Part shown: positions 53,345-62,155 of the stretch, piece after piece
Layout: every line of letters begins with the position of its first letter
How positions within the stretch are numbered: position 1 is the first letter of the stretch
Source: Thioclava dalianensis
GTDB lineage: Bacteria; Pseudomonadota; Alphaproteobacteria; Rhodobacterales; Rhodobacteraceae
Assembly: GCF_000715505.1 (NCBI RefSeq)
Contig: NZ_JHEH01000002.1
Coordinates: forward strand, 62,001-126,000
Reading direction: 5' to 3'
Length of the DNA stretch: 64,000 nt
The notes under the pieces: model-generated
What the model saw: only the letters and a program-made list of their open reading frames with translations
Database searches by the model: none
What the model was told of the DNA's origin: nothing
Position numbers and translations under genes: made by a program

Positions 53345-54448
53345 TCATGCTGCGCTGACCACCCGGCCCAGCGCCTCGACCATAGCTTGCGCTGCGGCCA
53401 GCTCGGCGCGGGTGATATATTCCTCGGGACGATGCGCACGCGCAATATCGCCGGGGCCGCAGATGATCGCCGGGATGCCCGCCTGCTGAAACAGCCCCGC
53501 CTCGGTGCCGTAGGAGACAGCGCCAAGCGGGGTGGAGCCGCTAAGCTGCGCGGCCAGCTCTGCCAGCGGATGATCGGCGGCCAAGGCCAGCGCCGGGTAG
53601 CTGGCCAGCCACTCGGCCTCGATGCCCGCCGTCTGGGTCAGAGGGGCCAATAGCGCGCGCGGATCGACCCCTGCGATGGCGCGCGCCTCAATCCGGGCTT
53701 CGGCCTGTTCGGGCACGATATTGAGCGCCTGACCGCCTTCGATCACACCGATCTGCAAGGAAGAATGCGGCGGCGTGAACCGCGCATCGCACGCCCCCTG
53801 CGCCAGCTCCTCGGCCAGATCGCGCGCCTGCATCAGCGCCGGGATCAGCGCGTGAATGGCGTTGGTGCCAAGGTCGGGACGCGACGAATGCGCAGCCACC
53901 CCGCGCGCGATCAGGCGCAGCGCGGCTTTTCCCTTATGAGCCAGAACCGGCACCATGCCTGAAGGCTCGCCGACGATGCAGCCAAGCGGGGGCGCGCAGA
54001 GATCGGGCAGCTTGGCCAGCATATGCGGAACACCTTGGCAGCCCAGCTCCTCGTCATACGACAGTGCGATGTGGATCGGGGCACGCAGGGGCATCTGCGC
54101 CAGCGCGGGGAGTGCTGCGAGAACCGCTGCGTCGAACCCTTTCATATCGCAGGCCCCGCGCCCGATCAGCCGATCTCCCTCCCGGCGCAGCACGAACGGA
54201 TCGGCCTTCCATTCCGGCTCGCCCGCGGGGACGACATCGACATGACCCGACAGAATATAGCCGGGCACGGTCGGATCCCCCAAAGTGGCAAACAGATTCT
54301 GCCGGTCGCCCTCGGGACCGGGCAGCACATGGACCTGCGCGCCAAGATCCCGAAGATAGTCTGCCACAAAATCCATGAGGTCGAAATTCGACGTGCCAGC
54401 GACGGTCGGAAACCCGACGAGACGCTCAAGAAGCTCTTCGGCGGTCAT
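53345..54448 (-). CDS. ArgE-like N-acyl amino acid deacetylase (M20 family)
   Basis: A 367-residue M20 metallohydrolase close to N-acetylornithine deacetylase. First metal ligand His in SGHVDVVPAG, Asp in GRGACDMKGFDAA, catalytic Glu pair in SYDEELGCQG, and HRPEEYI near the C-terminus. It removes an acyl group from an amino acid or polyamine derivative. ATG at 54448 overlaps the cupin stop (ATGA). Together with the GNAT genes it suggests acetyl-protected intermediates in this pathway. Confidence 0.9.
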   Translation of the reverse strand: MTAEELLERLVGFPTVAGTSNFDLMDFVADYLRDLGAQVHVLPGPEGDRQNLFATLGDPTVPGYILSGHVDVVPAGEPEWKADPFVLRREGDRLIGRGACDMKGFDAAVLAALPALAQMPLRAPIHIALSYDEELGCQGVPHMLAKLPDLCAPPLGCIVGEPSGMVPVLAHKGKAALRLIARGVAAHSSRPDLGTNAIHALIPALMQARDLAEELAQGACDARFTPPHSSLQIGVIEGGQALNIVPEQAEARIEARAIAGVDPRALLAPLTQTAGIEAEWLASYPALALAADHPLAELAAQLSGSTPLGAVSYGTEAGLFQQAGIPAIICGPGDIARAHRPEEYITRAELAAAQAMVEALGRVVSAA

Positions 54449-54813
54449 GATGCGATCACGAAGATCTTGCGCATCGTCTCGAGCGTCTTCCAGAGCCCGC
54501 GAAATCCAGGCTTGAGCACGAAACTGTCGCCCGGCCCGAAGCGATGCGTCTCTCCGCCCTCTTCCGAGATCTCGCAACGTCCTGACAGCACATGGCAAAA
54601 TTCAAAGCTTTCCCCCTTGATGGAGCGCGTCGTGCCCGGTGTCGCCTCCCAGAGCCCGGTGCGCACGTCGCCATAATGTCCCGCCTCGTTGAGAGCGCGG
54701 TCAATATCCCAAGTCTTGAACCGGGGCGCGCCTTCGATCAGCCGATCCGGGGCGGCCTCAGCTTCGCGGGGCGCGGTGTCATATGCAGTCTTTATCACAA
54801 CGAGATAGGCCAT
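54445..54813 (-). CDS. cupin-domain protein
   Basis: A 122-residue single-cupin protein. The beta-barrel motif appears as GESFEFCHVLSGRCEISEEG and RFGPGDSFVLKPG. The usual metal-binding His are only partly present (FCH is there, others are replaced), so catalysis is not assured; such proteins may bind a small ligand. ATG at 54813 follows AGAGGAA. It is the first gene of the pair with the deacetylase. Confidence 0.85.
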   Translation of the reverse strand: MAYLVVIKTAYDTAPREAEAAPDRLIEGAPRFKTWDIDRALNEAGHYGDVRTGLWEATPGTTRSIKGESFEFCHVLSGRCEISEEGGETHRFGPGDSFVLKPGFRGLWKTLETMRKIFVIAS

Positions 54814-55011
54814 GGGGTTCCTCTTGATATCCATGCGACCAGCTTGCCCCGCCTTGCCCCGCGCAAGGCACCAAACTTGGCCAGGCGCACGGCAGGCCAT
54901 GCCGTGTCACCAAGAACCTTCGCAATTTCCTGCGCTGAAACCGGCGGCTACGGCAGGCGCTTCTCGTCGGGCGGCGGCAGTATGAAACTCACACGATCCT
55001 CGGAGACACAC

Positions 55012-55680
55012 ATGACCTTTCGCCCTAAATTCATCACCTTCGATTGCCACGGCACGATGATCCTGTTCGACATGGCAGGTGCTGCGCGCGACTTCTATGC
55101 CGATCAGTTCACGCCCGAACAGATGAACAGCTTTATCACTGATTTCTCCGCCTATCGCCTTGATGCGGTGCTGGGCGCGTGGCGTCCCTATAAGGACATC
55201 GTCCACGAGGCGCTGGAGCGGACCTGCAAGCTGCATAACATCGCCTTCGATCCCGCGATCGCGGACAAGATCTATGACCGTGTACCAAGCTGGGGCCCGC
55301 ATGCGGATGTGCCCGCAGGGCTCGCCAAGATCGCGCCGCATATTCCGCTGGTGGCGCTGACCAATTCGATGAACAGCCAAATCCCCTCGAATATCGCAAA
55401 TCTCGGCGCTCCCATCGCGCATGTCTACACCGCCGAGGATGCGCAGGCCTACAAACCCCGGATGCGGCCCTTCGAATATATGCTCGATCAACTGGGCTGC
55501 GGACCGGAGGACATTTTGCATGTCTCCTCCAGCTTCCGCTACGATCTGCTGACCGCGCATGATCTCAAGATCAAGAACAAGGTCTGGGTCAATCGCGGGC
55601 ACGAGCCGCGCGGTGCCGAATTCTACGGCTATACCGAGATCAAGGATATCTCCGAGCTTCCGGGCCTCGTCGGGCTTTAA
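55012..55680 (+). CDS. haloacid-dehalogenase-type HAD hydrolase (second copy)
   Basis: A 222-residue HAD protein: ITFDCHGTMILFD (nucleophile Asp), VALTNSM, Lys in AYKPRMRPFEYM, and HVSSSFRYDLL. It resembles the HAD gene at 49199 in type but not closely in sequence. Divergent from the cupin gene and followed 19 bases later by a DAO-family oxidase, so probably co-transcribed with it. ATG at 55012 follows CGGAGA. Confidence 0.87.
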   Translation: MTFRPKFITFDCHGTMILFDMAGAARDFYADQFTPEQMNSFITDFSAYRLDAVLGAWRPYKDIVHEALERTCKLHNIAFDPAIADKIYDRVPSWGPHADVPAGLAKIAPHIPLVALTNSMNSQIPSNIANLGAPIAHVYTAEDAQAYKPRMRPFEYMLDQLGCGPEDILHVSSSFRYDLLTAHDLKIKNKVWVNRGHEPRGAEFYGYTEIKDISELPGLVGL

Positions 55681-55699
55681 CCGCGGGAAGGATCACGCG

Positions 55700-56989
55700 A
55701 TGCAAATGCAATCTTACTGGCACGCGACCTCGGACACGTTCACGGGGGCGATGCCCGTCCCCGTCGAGGGCCGCTATGATGTGGTCGTGATCGGTGGCGG
55801 CTTCACCGGCCTGAACGCCGCGCGCAAACTGGCAATGTCGGGCGTGCGCGTCGCGTTGCTTGAGGCCGCGCATATCGGTGCGGGGGGCTCGGGACGCAAT
55901 GGCGGCCATCTCAACAACGGGATGGCGCATGGCTATGGCGAGGCAAAGGCGCATCTTGGCGCCTTGCGCGCAAAGGCGCTCTGGCAGGCCTATGATCGCT
56001 CGATCGACATGATCGAAGACGTGATCGCACAGGAGCGCATCGCATGTGATTTCCGCCGCTCGGGCAAGCTGAAACTTGCCTCCAAGCCCAGCCATGTCCC
56101 GGCCCTGCGCGCGAATTTCGATCTGATCCACGCGGAGGTCGATCCCGATACGTGCTTTCTCGAGCGTCAGCAACTGACGGGCGAGATCGGCTCGGACAGC
56201 TTTCACGCAGGCCTGCTCTATCGCAAATCCGCTATGATGCATATGGGCCGCTATGTGACCGGGCTTGCGCGCGCCTGTGCCAGTCACGGCGTCGATATCT
56301 GGGAGGGGGCGCCGGTCACGGGCCGCCGCAAAACCGCGACGGGTTGGGAGGTAAGCACCCCGAAGGGACGGCTGCAGGCCGAGCGCATCATCGCAGCCAC
56401 CGGGGCCTATTCCAACTCGGTCAAAGATGCCCCGTTGGGCTATTTCCGAAAGCGGATCATCTCGGTCGGCTCCTTCATCATCGCGACCCGCCCGCTGACC
56501 GAGGCCGAGATCGCGCAGATCATGCCCGGCGACCGGACCTGCGTCACCTCGATGAATATCGGGAATTTTTTCCGCCTCTCCCCTGACCGGCGGCTCATCT
56601 TTGGCGGGCGGGCGCGGTTTTCGGCAAGCTCCGATCAGCGTTCGGACGCACAATCGGGCGAGATCCTGCGGGCCTCGATGGAGACCATCTTCCCGCAGCT
56701 TGCCGGAATCCAGATCGATTATTGCTGGGGCGGGCTGGTTGGAATGACCGCAGATCGCTATCCCCGCGCCGGTCAGGCCGATGGGATGATCTACGGCATG
56801 GGCTATTCCGGCCACGGTGCGCAGTTATCGACGCTGATTGGGCAGGTGCTGGCCGATCAGGCGATGGGCAACACCCAGAGCAACCCGCTGGAAGGGCTCG
56901 ACTGGCCGCGCGTGCCGTTTTTGTCCGGCAAGCCATGGTTCCTGCCGCTGGTCGGTCTCTATTTTGGGTTCAAGGACCGCATTTCCTAA
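55700..56989 (+). CDS. FAD-binding oxidoreductase (PuuB/GbuA-like)
   Basis: A 429-residue DAO-family flavoprotein: VVVIGGGFTGLNAARKLAMS at about 28-48, GSGRNGGHLNNGMAHGYG, and MGYSGHGAQLSTLIGQVLADQ near the C-terminus. This pattern is typical of gamma-glutamylputrescine oxidase (PuuB) and related amine oxidases. An aminotransferase and SSADH-like enzyme in the same region fit a polyamine-like route, though the substrate is inferred. ATG at 55700 follows GGAAGGA. Confidence 0.87.
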   Translation: MQMQSYWHATSDTFTGAMPVPVEGRYDVVVIGGGFTGLNAARKLAMSGVRVALLEAAHIGAGGSGRNGGHLNNGMAHGYGEAKAHLGALRAKALWQAYDRSIDMIEDVIAQERIACDFRRSGKLKLASKPSHVPALRANFDLIHAEVDPDTCFLERQQLTGEIGSDSFHAGLLYRKSAMMHMGRYVTGLARACASHGVDIWEGAPVTGRRKTATGWEVSTPKGRLQAERIIAATGAYSNSVKDAPLGYFRKRIISVGSFIIATRPLTEAEIAQIMPGDRTCVTSMNIGNFFRLSPDRRLIFGGRARFSASSDQRSDAQSGEILRASMETIFPQLAGIQIDYCWGGLVGMTADRYPRAGQADGMIYGMGYSGHGAQLSTLIGQVLADQAMGNTQSNPLEGLDWPRVPFLSGKPWFLPLVGLYFGFKDRIS

Positions 56990-56999
56990 GATCACGCCT

Positions 57000-57036
57000 C
57001 TCCGCGCCACCCGCTCAGATGCGTGGCGGCGCGGAG
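57000..57036. terminator. hairpin between convergent genes
   Basis: CTCCGCGCC (57000-57008) pairs perfectly with GGCGCGGAG (57028-57036), a 9-bp stem with a 19-base loop between the convergent oxidase and GNAT genes. It lacks a T-tract, so terminator function is only likely. Confidence 0.45.
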
Positions 57037-57052
57037 TGACAGGCCGTTACGC

Positions 57053-58057
57053 TTAGCCCAGCGACTGCATCGCCATCCCGTAAGCCATCACGCCCGAGCG
57101 CGCCCGGCGCGACGCGCCAAGATGCATCTCGGTCACCGTGTCGAACATGCCCAGTCCCGAGGCCGAGAGGAAAGCCGCGATCCGTTCATTCTCCTGATGC
57201 AGATCGAAGCGCAAGAAGCTGCCCTCGTAAGACATCACGAAATGCGCGACCATTTGGATCGCCACGGCCTCATCTTCGCAGATGCAGGGCCCGATGACCC
57301 GGCCTTTCCCGAAGGGACGACAAAAGGCATAGCCGATCACCGCGCCATCGCGCTCGGCCACGATCGCCTCGGATCGCGCCAGAAAGACGCCCAATATCGT
57401 GCTGCGGTCGACCCCATGGGCCAGTCGGTCAAGTTCGGCCACCGCGGCAGTGTCGCGCGGCTCCATCGGGCGCAGCGCAACCCCCGGCACGGGGCGCGGC
57501 GCGTGGATCGGGCGGGCCTTGCCCTGATGCTGATAAATCAGGCCGTCGGGTACGAAGCCCGCCGTCTCATAAAGACGATAGCCAGATTTCGTGGCCGAGA
57601 GCCGCATGTCGCGCCCGTTGCAATCGGCCATCGTGCGGCGCAGCAGGCGCGCGCCGGTCCCCATCGCTTGCAGCCGCGGTGTCGTGACCATCATCCCCAG
57701 CATCGAGAAATCGTCGCCGCAGGGAAATTGCATGGTTGAGGCCAGCGCCCGGTCGATCTCATCGAGCGCGAGATAGCCCGCACCGACCTCAAGAAGCACC
57801 GCCAGATCGGCCTCGCGATGCGGCCAGAATACCCCGACGGTCAGCGTTTGAAGTTTCGCGATCATGCTCGTATCGATCGGCTCGATGCGCGCCTTGTAGC
57901 TGTCGACCTGCATCCAGTCCTGAGCGACTTCGAGCGTTTCGCGGCGCATGAAGGCACCAAAGCGCGTCAACGCCTCGGACGGCATCTGGGCTGCGGCACC
58001 GTCCGGCAGGCGTTGAGCCTCCGGCATGGTCGACGAACTCGTCGATTGATTATGCAT
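57053..58057 (-). CDS. tandem GNAT-domain protein (second copy)
   Basis: A 334-residue protein with two GNAT-like halves, longer at the N-terminus than its homologue at 52392. The acetyl-CoA region of the first half is RLQAMGTGARLLRRTM; the second half has DGAVIGYAFCRPFGKG and HQENERIAAFLSASGLGMFD. Ends YGMAMQSLG. Starts at ATG 58057 after an AGAGGG stretch. Convergent with the PuuB-like oxidase gene. Substrate unknown. Confidence 0.83.
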   Translation of the reverse strand: MHNQSTSSSTMPEAQRLPDGAAAQMPSEALTRFGAFMRRETLEVAQDWMQVDSYKARIEPIDTSMIAKLQTLTVGVFWPHREADLAVLLEVGAGYLALDEIDRALASTMQFPCGDDFSMLGMMVTTPRLQAMGTGARLLRRTMADCNGRDMRLSATKSGYRLYETAGFVPDGLIYQHQGKARPIHAPRPVPGVALRPMEPRDTAAVAELDRLAHGVDRSTILGVFLARSEAIVAERDGAVIGYAFCRPFGKGRVIGPCICEDEAVAIQMVAHFVMSYEGSFLRFDLHQENERIAAFLSASGLGMFDTVTEMHLGASRRARSGVMAYGMAMQSLG

Positions 58058-58190
58058 GTCACCCTCTCTCTCCGTTCGTCCAACTTCGCGGTGCGGTTCT
58101 CCACATATCACCCGAAGCGGACAGGCAGAAATACTGTTTACGCTGATCCTGAGGTAGAATCTGCCAAAAGACAAAGATGAGCCTCTGCGC

Positions 58191-58499
58191 TCAGGCGACA
58201 AACGTGTCGCGGCGCAAACCGTGTTTTTGCATCTTGTCGTAGAGCGTCTTTCGAGACAGCCCGAGGATCTCGTAACTCGCCTTCAGGCTCCCGGTCTGCG
58301 CGGCCAGGGTCGCGGCGATAAGATCGCGCTCGATGCGGTCCATGCGTTCGGGGAGCGTCTGCCCGCTCGCGGCCTCGGCAGGTCTTTCGGTCTCCAGCCC
58401 AAGCACGAACAGCTCTGCGGCATTGCGCAGCTCGCGCGTATTGCCCGCCCAGCTTCGGTTGCCCAGCTCAATCAGCTGCTCGGGCGAGATCGCGGGTTC
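58191..58499 (-). pseudogene. C-terminal remnant of a sigma-54-dependent activator
   Basis: The last ~103 codons of an NtrC/DctD-like activator: the end of the AAA domain (PEQLIELGNRSWAGNTREL, NAAELFVLGLE) and a complete Fis-type HTH (ERDLIAATLAAQTGSLKA, YEILGLSRKTLYDKMQKHG). The frame stays open to 58535 without an ATG, but the family-like sequence stops near 58499. The receiver domain and nearly all of the ATPase domain are missing. A GTG at 58406 could start a 71-residue HTH-only product. Confidence 0.85.
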
Positions 58500-58607
58500 G
58501 GGCCAGAGCGCCTGCTGTTTTCCACCGATTTTCCCTATCAGTACCGGGACGGCGGCGAGGCCCGCGCCTTCATCGAGACCTGCGGGCAGCCCCGCCTACC
58601 CTCCTGA
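58494..58607 (+). pseudogene. C-terminal remnant of an amidohydrolase
   Basis: On the plus strand, FGPERLLFSTDFPYQYRDG and EARAFIETCGQP, ending in TGA at 58605-58607, is the last ~35 residues of a TIM-barrel amidohydrolase (amidohydrolase_2 family; the TDFP Asp is a catalytic or metal residue there). The upstream sequence is the oppositely oriented activator remnant, so the gene body has been lost. Confidence 0.8.
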
Positions 58608-58620
58608 CTAAGCCCAATTC

Positions 58621-59442
58621 TCAGGGCACGGCGCGCTCGCGCAGGCGTCTTACCCCGAAGGCCACAAGGAACAGGGCTGTCAGCACAAGGACAATCGTGG
58701 GCGCGGGCGCGGCATCCAGCCAGAAGGCCGCATAGGTGCCAAAGACGCCCGCCAGCAGCGCCACGGCCACCGCCACGCCCATCATCGACACGAACCGACG
58801 GGTGAGCAGGAAAGCAATGGCACCGGGCGCGATCAGATAGGCCACCGACAGGATGATGCCGACCGAGGAGAGCATCGCCACGATGGTGGCCGACAAGATC
58901 GCCAGCAGCCCGTAATGCAGCCACGCGATGCGCAACCCGATCATCCGTGCCTGCACCGGATCGAAGCTATGGGCGAGGAAGTCGCGCCACTTCACTCCGA
59001 GGATCAGCGCCACAGCGCCCGAGATCAGCCCCGCAGTCCACAGATCTTGCGCCCCTACCCCCAGCATGTTGCCAAACAGGATGTGATCGAGATGCAGCCC
59101 CGTCTCGATCTGGGTGTAGATCACGATCCCCAGCCCGAACATGCCCGAAAAGACCACCCCCATCACCGTGTCTTGCTTGATGCGCGAGTTGTCCTTGATG
59201 AACCCGGTGCCGAGCGCGCAGATCAACCCCGCGACAAAGGCCCCGAGAAGCAGCGGAATTCCTGCCATATAGGCCAGCACCACGCCGGGCAGCACGGCAT
59301 GGCTTGTCGCATCGCCCATCAGCGACCAGCCCTTGAGCACGAGAAACGTGCTCAGCATCGCGGCCGCAGGGGCGATCAGCACCACGATCAGCAGGGCGTT
59401 TTGCATGAAGGGAAACTGGAACGGCACAAGCAGATCGCCCAT
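58621..59442 (-). CDS. sitD: metal ABC transporter permease (SitD-like)
   Basis: A 273-residue inner-membrane permease of the ABC-3 (ZnuB/MntB/SitD) class with about eight hydrophobic segments; LVLKGWSLMGDATSHAVLPG and VLAYMAGIPLLLGAFVAGL are typical. Imports Mn2+/Fe2+ with SitABC. Start ATG at 59442 (GTG at 59445 also possible) overlaps the stop of sitC. Last gene of the operon, next to the gene remnants. Confidence 0.92.
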   Translation of the reverse strand: MGDLLVPFQFPFMQNALLIVVLIAPAAAMLSTFLVLKGWSLMGDATSHAVLPGVVLAYMAGIPLLLGAFVAGLICALGTGFIKDNSRIKQDTVMGVVFSGMFGLGIVIYTQIETGLHLDHILFGNMLGVGAQDLWTAGLISGAVALILGVKWRDFLAHSFDPVQARMIGLRIAWLHYGLLAILSATIVAMLSSVGIILSVAYLIAPGAIAFLLTRRFVSMMGVAVAVALLAGVFGTYAAFWLDAAPAPTIVLVLTALFLVAFGVRRLRERAVP

Positions 59443-60296
59443 CACGCAGCCCCCTTATCCGGATTACGGGCACGAGCGCGCGCCGCGCGCATCCCATGTT
59501 TGGGCGCGAATATCAGCGCCAGCAGAAACAGCCCCGTCTGAAGGCACACGATCACGCCGCCTGTGGCCCCGTCGAGGAAATAGCTCAGATAGGCGCCAAA
59601 AGCCGAGCTGAGCGCGCCGATGCTCACCGATAGGGCCAAGAGGCGCGGAAACCGGTCGGTGAGCAGATAGGCCGTGGCCCCCGGCGTCACCACCAGCGCG
59701 ATCACCAGAAAGGCGCCGACCGTCTGCATCGCGGCGACGGTGCAGGCAGACAGAAGCGTGAAGAACACAATCTGCAAAGCCGTGACATTCAGCCCGATCG
59801 AGCGGGCATGGGCCTCGTCGAAGAAGACCGCCAGAAGGTCGCGCCATTTCGCCAGCAGCACGACAAGCGACACGCCACCGATAATCGCCAGCTGCAAGGT
59901 GTCGCTGGGCGTGATCGCAAGGATATTGCCCATCACGATGGTCTGGATCGATACGGCGACGGGATTGATCGAGACCATGAACAGCCCCAGTCCGAAAAAC
60001 GAGGTGAAGATCATCCCGATCACGACATCTTCCTTGAGACCGGAGCGTTGGCGCAAGAACAGCATCGCCAGCGCCGCGAGCCCACCCGACAAGAACGCCC
60101 CGAGCGCGAAAGGCAGGCCCAGCATATAGGCCCCCGCCACGCCCGGCACGACCGAATGGCTCAGCGCATCGCCGATCAGCGACCAGCCCTTGAGCATCAG
60201 ATAGGCCGAGAGAAACGCGCAGACCGCGCCCACAAGGGCAGACACCCAGATCGCGTTGGTCATATAGCCGTATTGAAAAGGCTCGAGCCAGATCAT
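59442..60296 (-). CDS. sitC: metal ABC transporter permease (SitC-like)
   Basis: A 284-residue ABC-3 permease, paralogous to SitD, with LMLKGWSLIGDALSHSVVPG as the shared loop and YMLGLPFALGAFLSGGLAAL following. Forms a permease pair with SitD. ATG at 60296 overlaps the end of sitB (ATGA). Confidence 0.92.
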   Translation of the reverse strand: MIWLEPFQYGYMTNAIWVSALVGAVCAFLSAYLMLKGWSLIGDALSHSVVPGVAGAYMLGLPFALGAFLSGGLAALAMLFLRQRSGLKEDVVIGMIFTSFFGLGLFMVSINPVAVSIQTIVMGNILAITPSDTLQLAIIGGVSLVVLLAKWRDLLAVFFDEAHARSIGLNVTALQIVFFTLLSACTVAAMQTVGAFLVIALVVTPGATAYLLTDRFPRLLALSVSIGALSSAFGAYLSYFLDGATGGVIVCLQTGLFLLALIFAPKHGMRAARARARNPDKGAA

Positions 60297-61147
60297 GTGC
60301 GCCCCTTGAGCGTGCGTGTGCGCGCGTCGTAGATCACCAGTGGGCGCTCATCATCCGAGAACACCTCAAGCTTGCGCGGATCCTCATCGTCATGCAGCCG
60401 CGGCCCGTCGAGCAGGAAATGCCGCAGCACACCGCCAAAAGCCGCGCGCAGATGTTCGGGCGTAAAGACCTCTTCGGTCGGGCCATGCGCCAGCACCGTG
60501 CCATTGACAAGCACCACCCGGTCGCAGAATTCCGGCACGGAACCCAGATTATGCGTGGCCACCAGCATCACCCGCCCCTCGCCGCGCAGATCGCGCAGCA
60601 ACGCGATGATCTGCTCCTCGGTTTTCACATCGACGCCGGTGAAGGGCTCGTCGAGCAAGATCACCTGAGCGTCCTGCGCCAAGGCGCGCGCGAGGAAGAC
60701 CCGCTTCTTCTGGCCGCCCGACAGCTCCCCGATCTGGCGGCTGCGATACGCGCTCATCCCGACGCGCTCCAGCGCCGAGGCGACCACCGCGTGATCTGCC
60801 GCCCGCGGCCTGCGGAAAAATCCCATATGGCCGTAGCGGCCCATCATCACGACCTCTTCGACGAGAACCGGGAAGGTCCAGTCGACCTCTTCGGCTTGGG
60901 GCACATAGGCCAGCGATTGCGCCTTGATCATCTCGCGCACGGGGCGGCCAAGGATCTCGATCTCGCCGGCCGAGATCGGCAAGAACCCCATCAGCGCCTT
61001 GAAGAGCGTGGATTTGCCCGCGCCGTTCACGCCGACCAGCGCGGTGATGGTGCCGCGCGGGATGGCGAAACTGGCATCGCGCAGGGCGGTATGGCCGTTG
61101 CGATAGGTGACCGTGACGCCGGTCGCACGGATGCCATCCTCGCTCAT
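60293..61147 (-). CDS. sitB: metal ABC transporter ATP-binding subunit (SitB-like)
   Basis: A 284-residue ABC ATPase: Walker A GVNGAGKST, signature LSGGQKKRVFLARAL, Walker B VILLDEPFTGVD, and His switch in ATHNLGS. Energises Mn2+/Fe2+ import. About 30 residues longer at the C-terminus than the core domain. ATG at 61147 overlaps the sitA stop by ATGA. Confidence 0.94.
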   Translation of the reverse strand: MSEDGIRATGVTVTYRNGHTALRDASFAIPRGTITALVGVNGAGKSTLFKALMGFLPISAGEIEILGRPVREMIKAQSLAYVPQAEEVDWTFPVLVEEVVMMGRYGHMGFFRRPRAADHAVVASALERVGMSAYRSRQIGELSGGQKKRVFLARALAQDAQVILLDEPFTGVDVKTEEQIIALLRDLRGEGRVMLVATHNLGSVPEFCDRVVLVNGTVLAHGPTEEVFTPEHLRAAFGGVLRHFLLDGPRLHDDEDPRKLEVFSDDERPLVIYDARTRTLKGRT

Positions 61148-62040
61148 TCGCGCAGCCCCTCAAGAATGGTCTGCGAGGTCACGCGCAGCAGTTCGAGATA
61201 GCTGGGCACCGGGCCGTCGGGCGGGCTGAGACTGTCGACATACAGAACGCCGCCATAGGCCGCTCCCGTCTCGCGCGCCACCTGCCGCGCCGGCTTGTCC
61301 GAAACGGTGGATTCCGAGAACACTGCCGGGATCGCATTTTCGCGCACCGTGTCGATCACGCGGCGCACCTGCTGGGGCGTGCCCTGCGCATCCGCGTTGA
61401 TCGGCCAGAGATAGGCCTCGCGCAGATCGAAATCGCGCGCCAGATAGGAAAACGCGCCCTCCGAGGTCACCAGCCAGCGGCGGTCCTCGGGCAAGGCCCG
61501 CACAGCATCGCGCAGCGGGCCGATCACCTGCGCCATCTGCGCCTTATAGGCATCCGCATTGGCGGCATAGGTCGTGGCATTGTCGGGATCAGCGGCACTC
61601 AGCGCATCGCGGATATTGTCGATATAGATCTCAGCGGAATCGAGCGCCATCCAGCCATGCGGATTGGGTTTGCCGTCATATTCGCCCCCCGAGATCGCAA
61701 TCGGCGTGACCCCGTCCGAGATCGTCGCAGCCGGAACATCGCTCAGATTGGAGAAGAACTGCTCGAACCAGCGCTCAAGCCCCAGCCCGTTCCACAAGAC
61801 CAGATCCGCGCCCTGCGCCTTGACCAGATCACGCGGGGTCGGTGCATAGCCATGAATTTCCGCGCCCGGCTTGGTGATCGAGACCACCTCTGCCGCGTCG
61901 CCCGCCACGTTTTGCGCCATATCGGCGATCACGGTGAACGTGGTGACGACCTTGAGCTTGTCTTGCGCAGCGCCTGCCCCTGCTGAGCCAAGCAACACGA
62001 GGCTCACGATCGCTGAAAGCCATGTTGTCCGGCCAATCAT
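61144..62040 (-). CDS. sitA: metal ABC transporter substrate-binding protein (SitA-like)
   Basis: A 298-residue cluster A-I binding protein with a signal peptide (AIVSLVLLGSAGAGAAQ). GAEIHGYAPTPRDLVKAQG followed by ADLVLWNGLGLERWF is closer to SitA/MntC-type Mn/Fe binders than to ZnuA, and no His-rich loop is present. ATG at 62040 follows GGAGAG. Leads the sitABCD operon and is divergent from the Fur-family gene, with a dyad over its promoter. Confidence 0.92.
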   Translation of the reverse strand: MIGRTTWLSAIVSLVLLGSAGAGAAQDKLKVVTTFTVIADMAQNVAGDAAEVVSITKPGAEIHGYAPTPRDLVKAQGADLVLWNGLGLERWFEQFFSNLSDVPAATISDGVTPIAISGGEYDGKPNPHGWMALDSAEIYIDNIRDALSAADPDNATTYAANADAYKAQMAQVIGPLRDAVRALPEDRRWLVTSEGAFSYLARDFDLREAYLWPINADAQGTPQQVRRVIDTVRENAIPAVFSESTVSDKPARQVARETGAAYGGVLYVDSLSPPDGPVPSYLELLRVTSQTILEGLRE

Positions 62041-62086
62041 CCTGCTCTCCTTTTCGTGTTTTCTTGTGACTGCATGTAGGAATGAT

Positions 62087-62110
62087 TTGCAACTGTCAAG
62101 CCAGTTGCAA
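62087..62110. promoter_or_regulatory. 24-bp dyad, candidate Mur/Fur operator at sitA
   Basis: TTGCAACTG (62087-62095) and CAGTTGCAA (62102-62110) form a perfect 9-bp inverted repeat with a 6-base centre. On the sitA strand a consensus TTGACA (62099-62094) lies in the middle, so a bound repressor would cover the -35. Extra ATTTGCA copies start at 62085 and 62114. Confidence 0.65.
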
Positions 62111-62145
62111 GCCATTTGCATCTTGGGCTTGCCAGAGCGGGGAGA

Positions 62146-62155
62146 TTTGCGCAAA
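62146..62155. promoter_or_regulatory. palindrome before the Fur-family gene
   Basis: TTTGCGCAAA is a perfect 10-bp palindrome ending 9 bases before the start codon at 62165. It shares the TTGC/GCAA half-site of the dyad at 62087-62110 and could mediate autoregulation. Confidence 0.4.

Noticed and set aside
58221-58607. A complete 128-residue plus-strand gene
   Set aside because: Its first ~90 codons are antisense to the activator remnant; only the last ~35 codons look like protein-coding sequence (amidohydrolase end).
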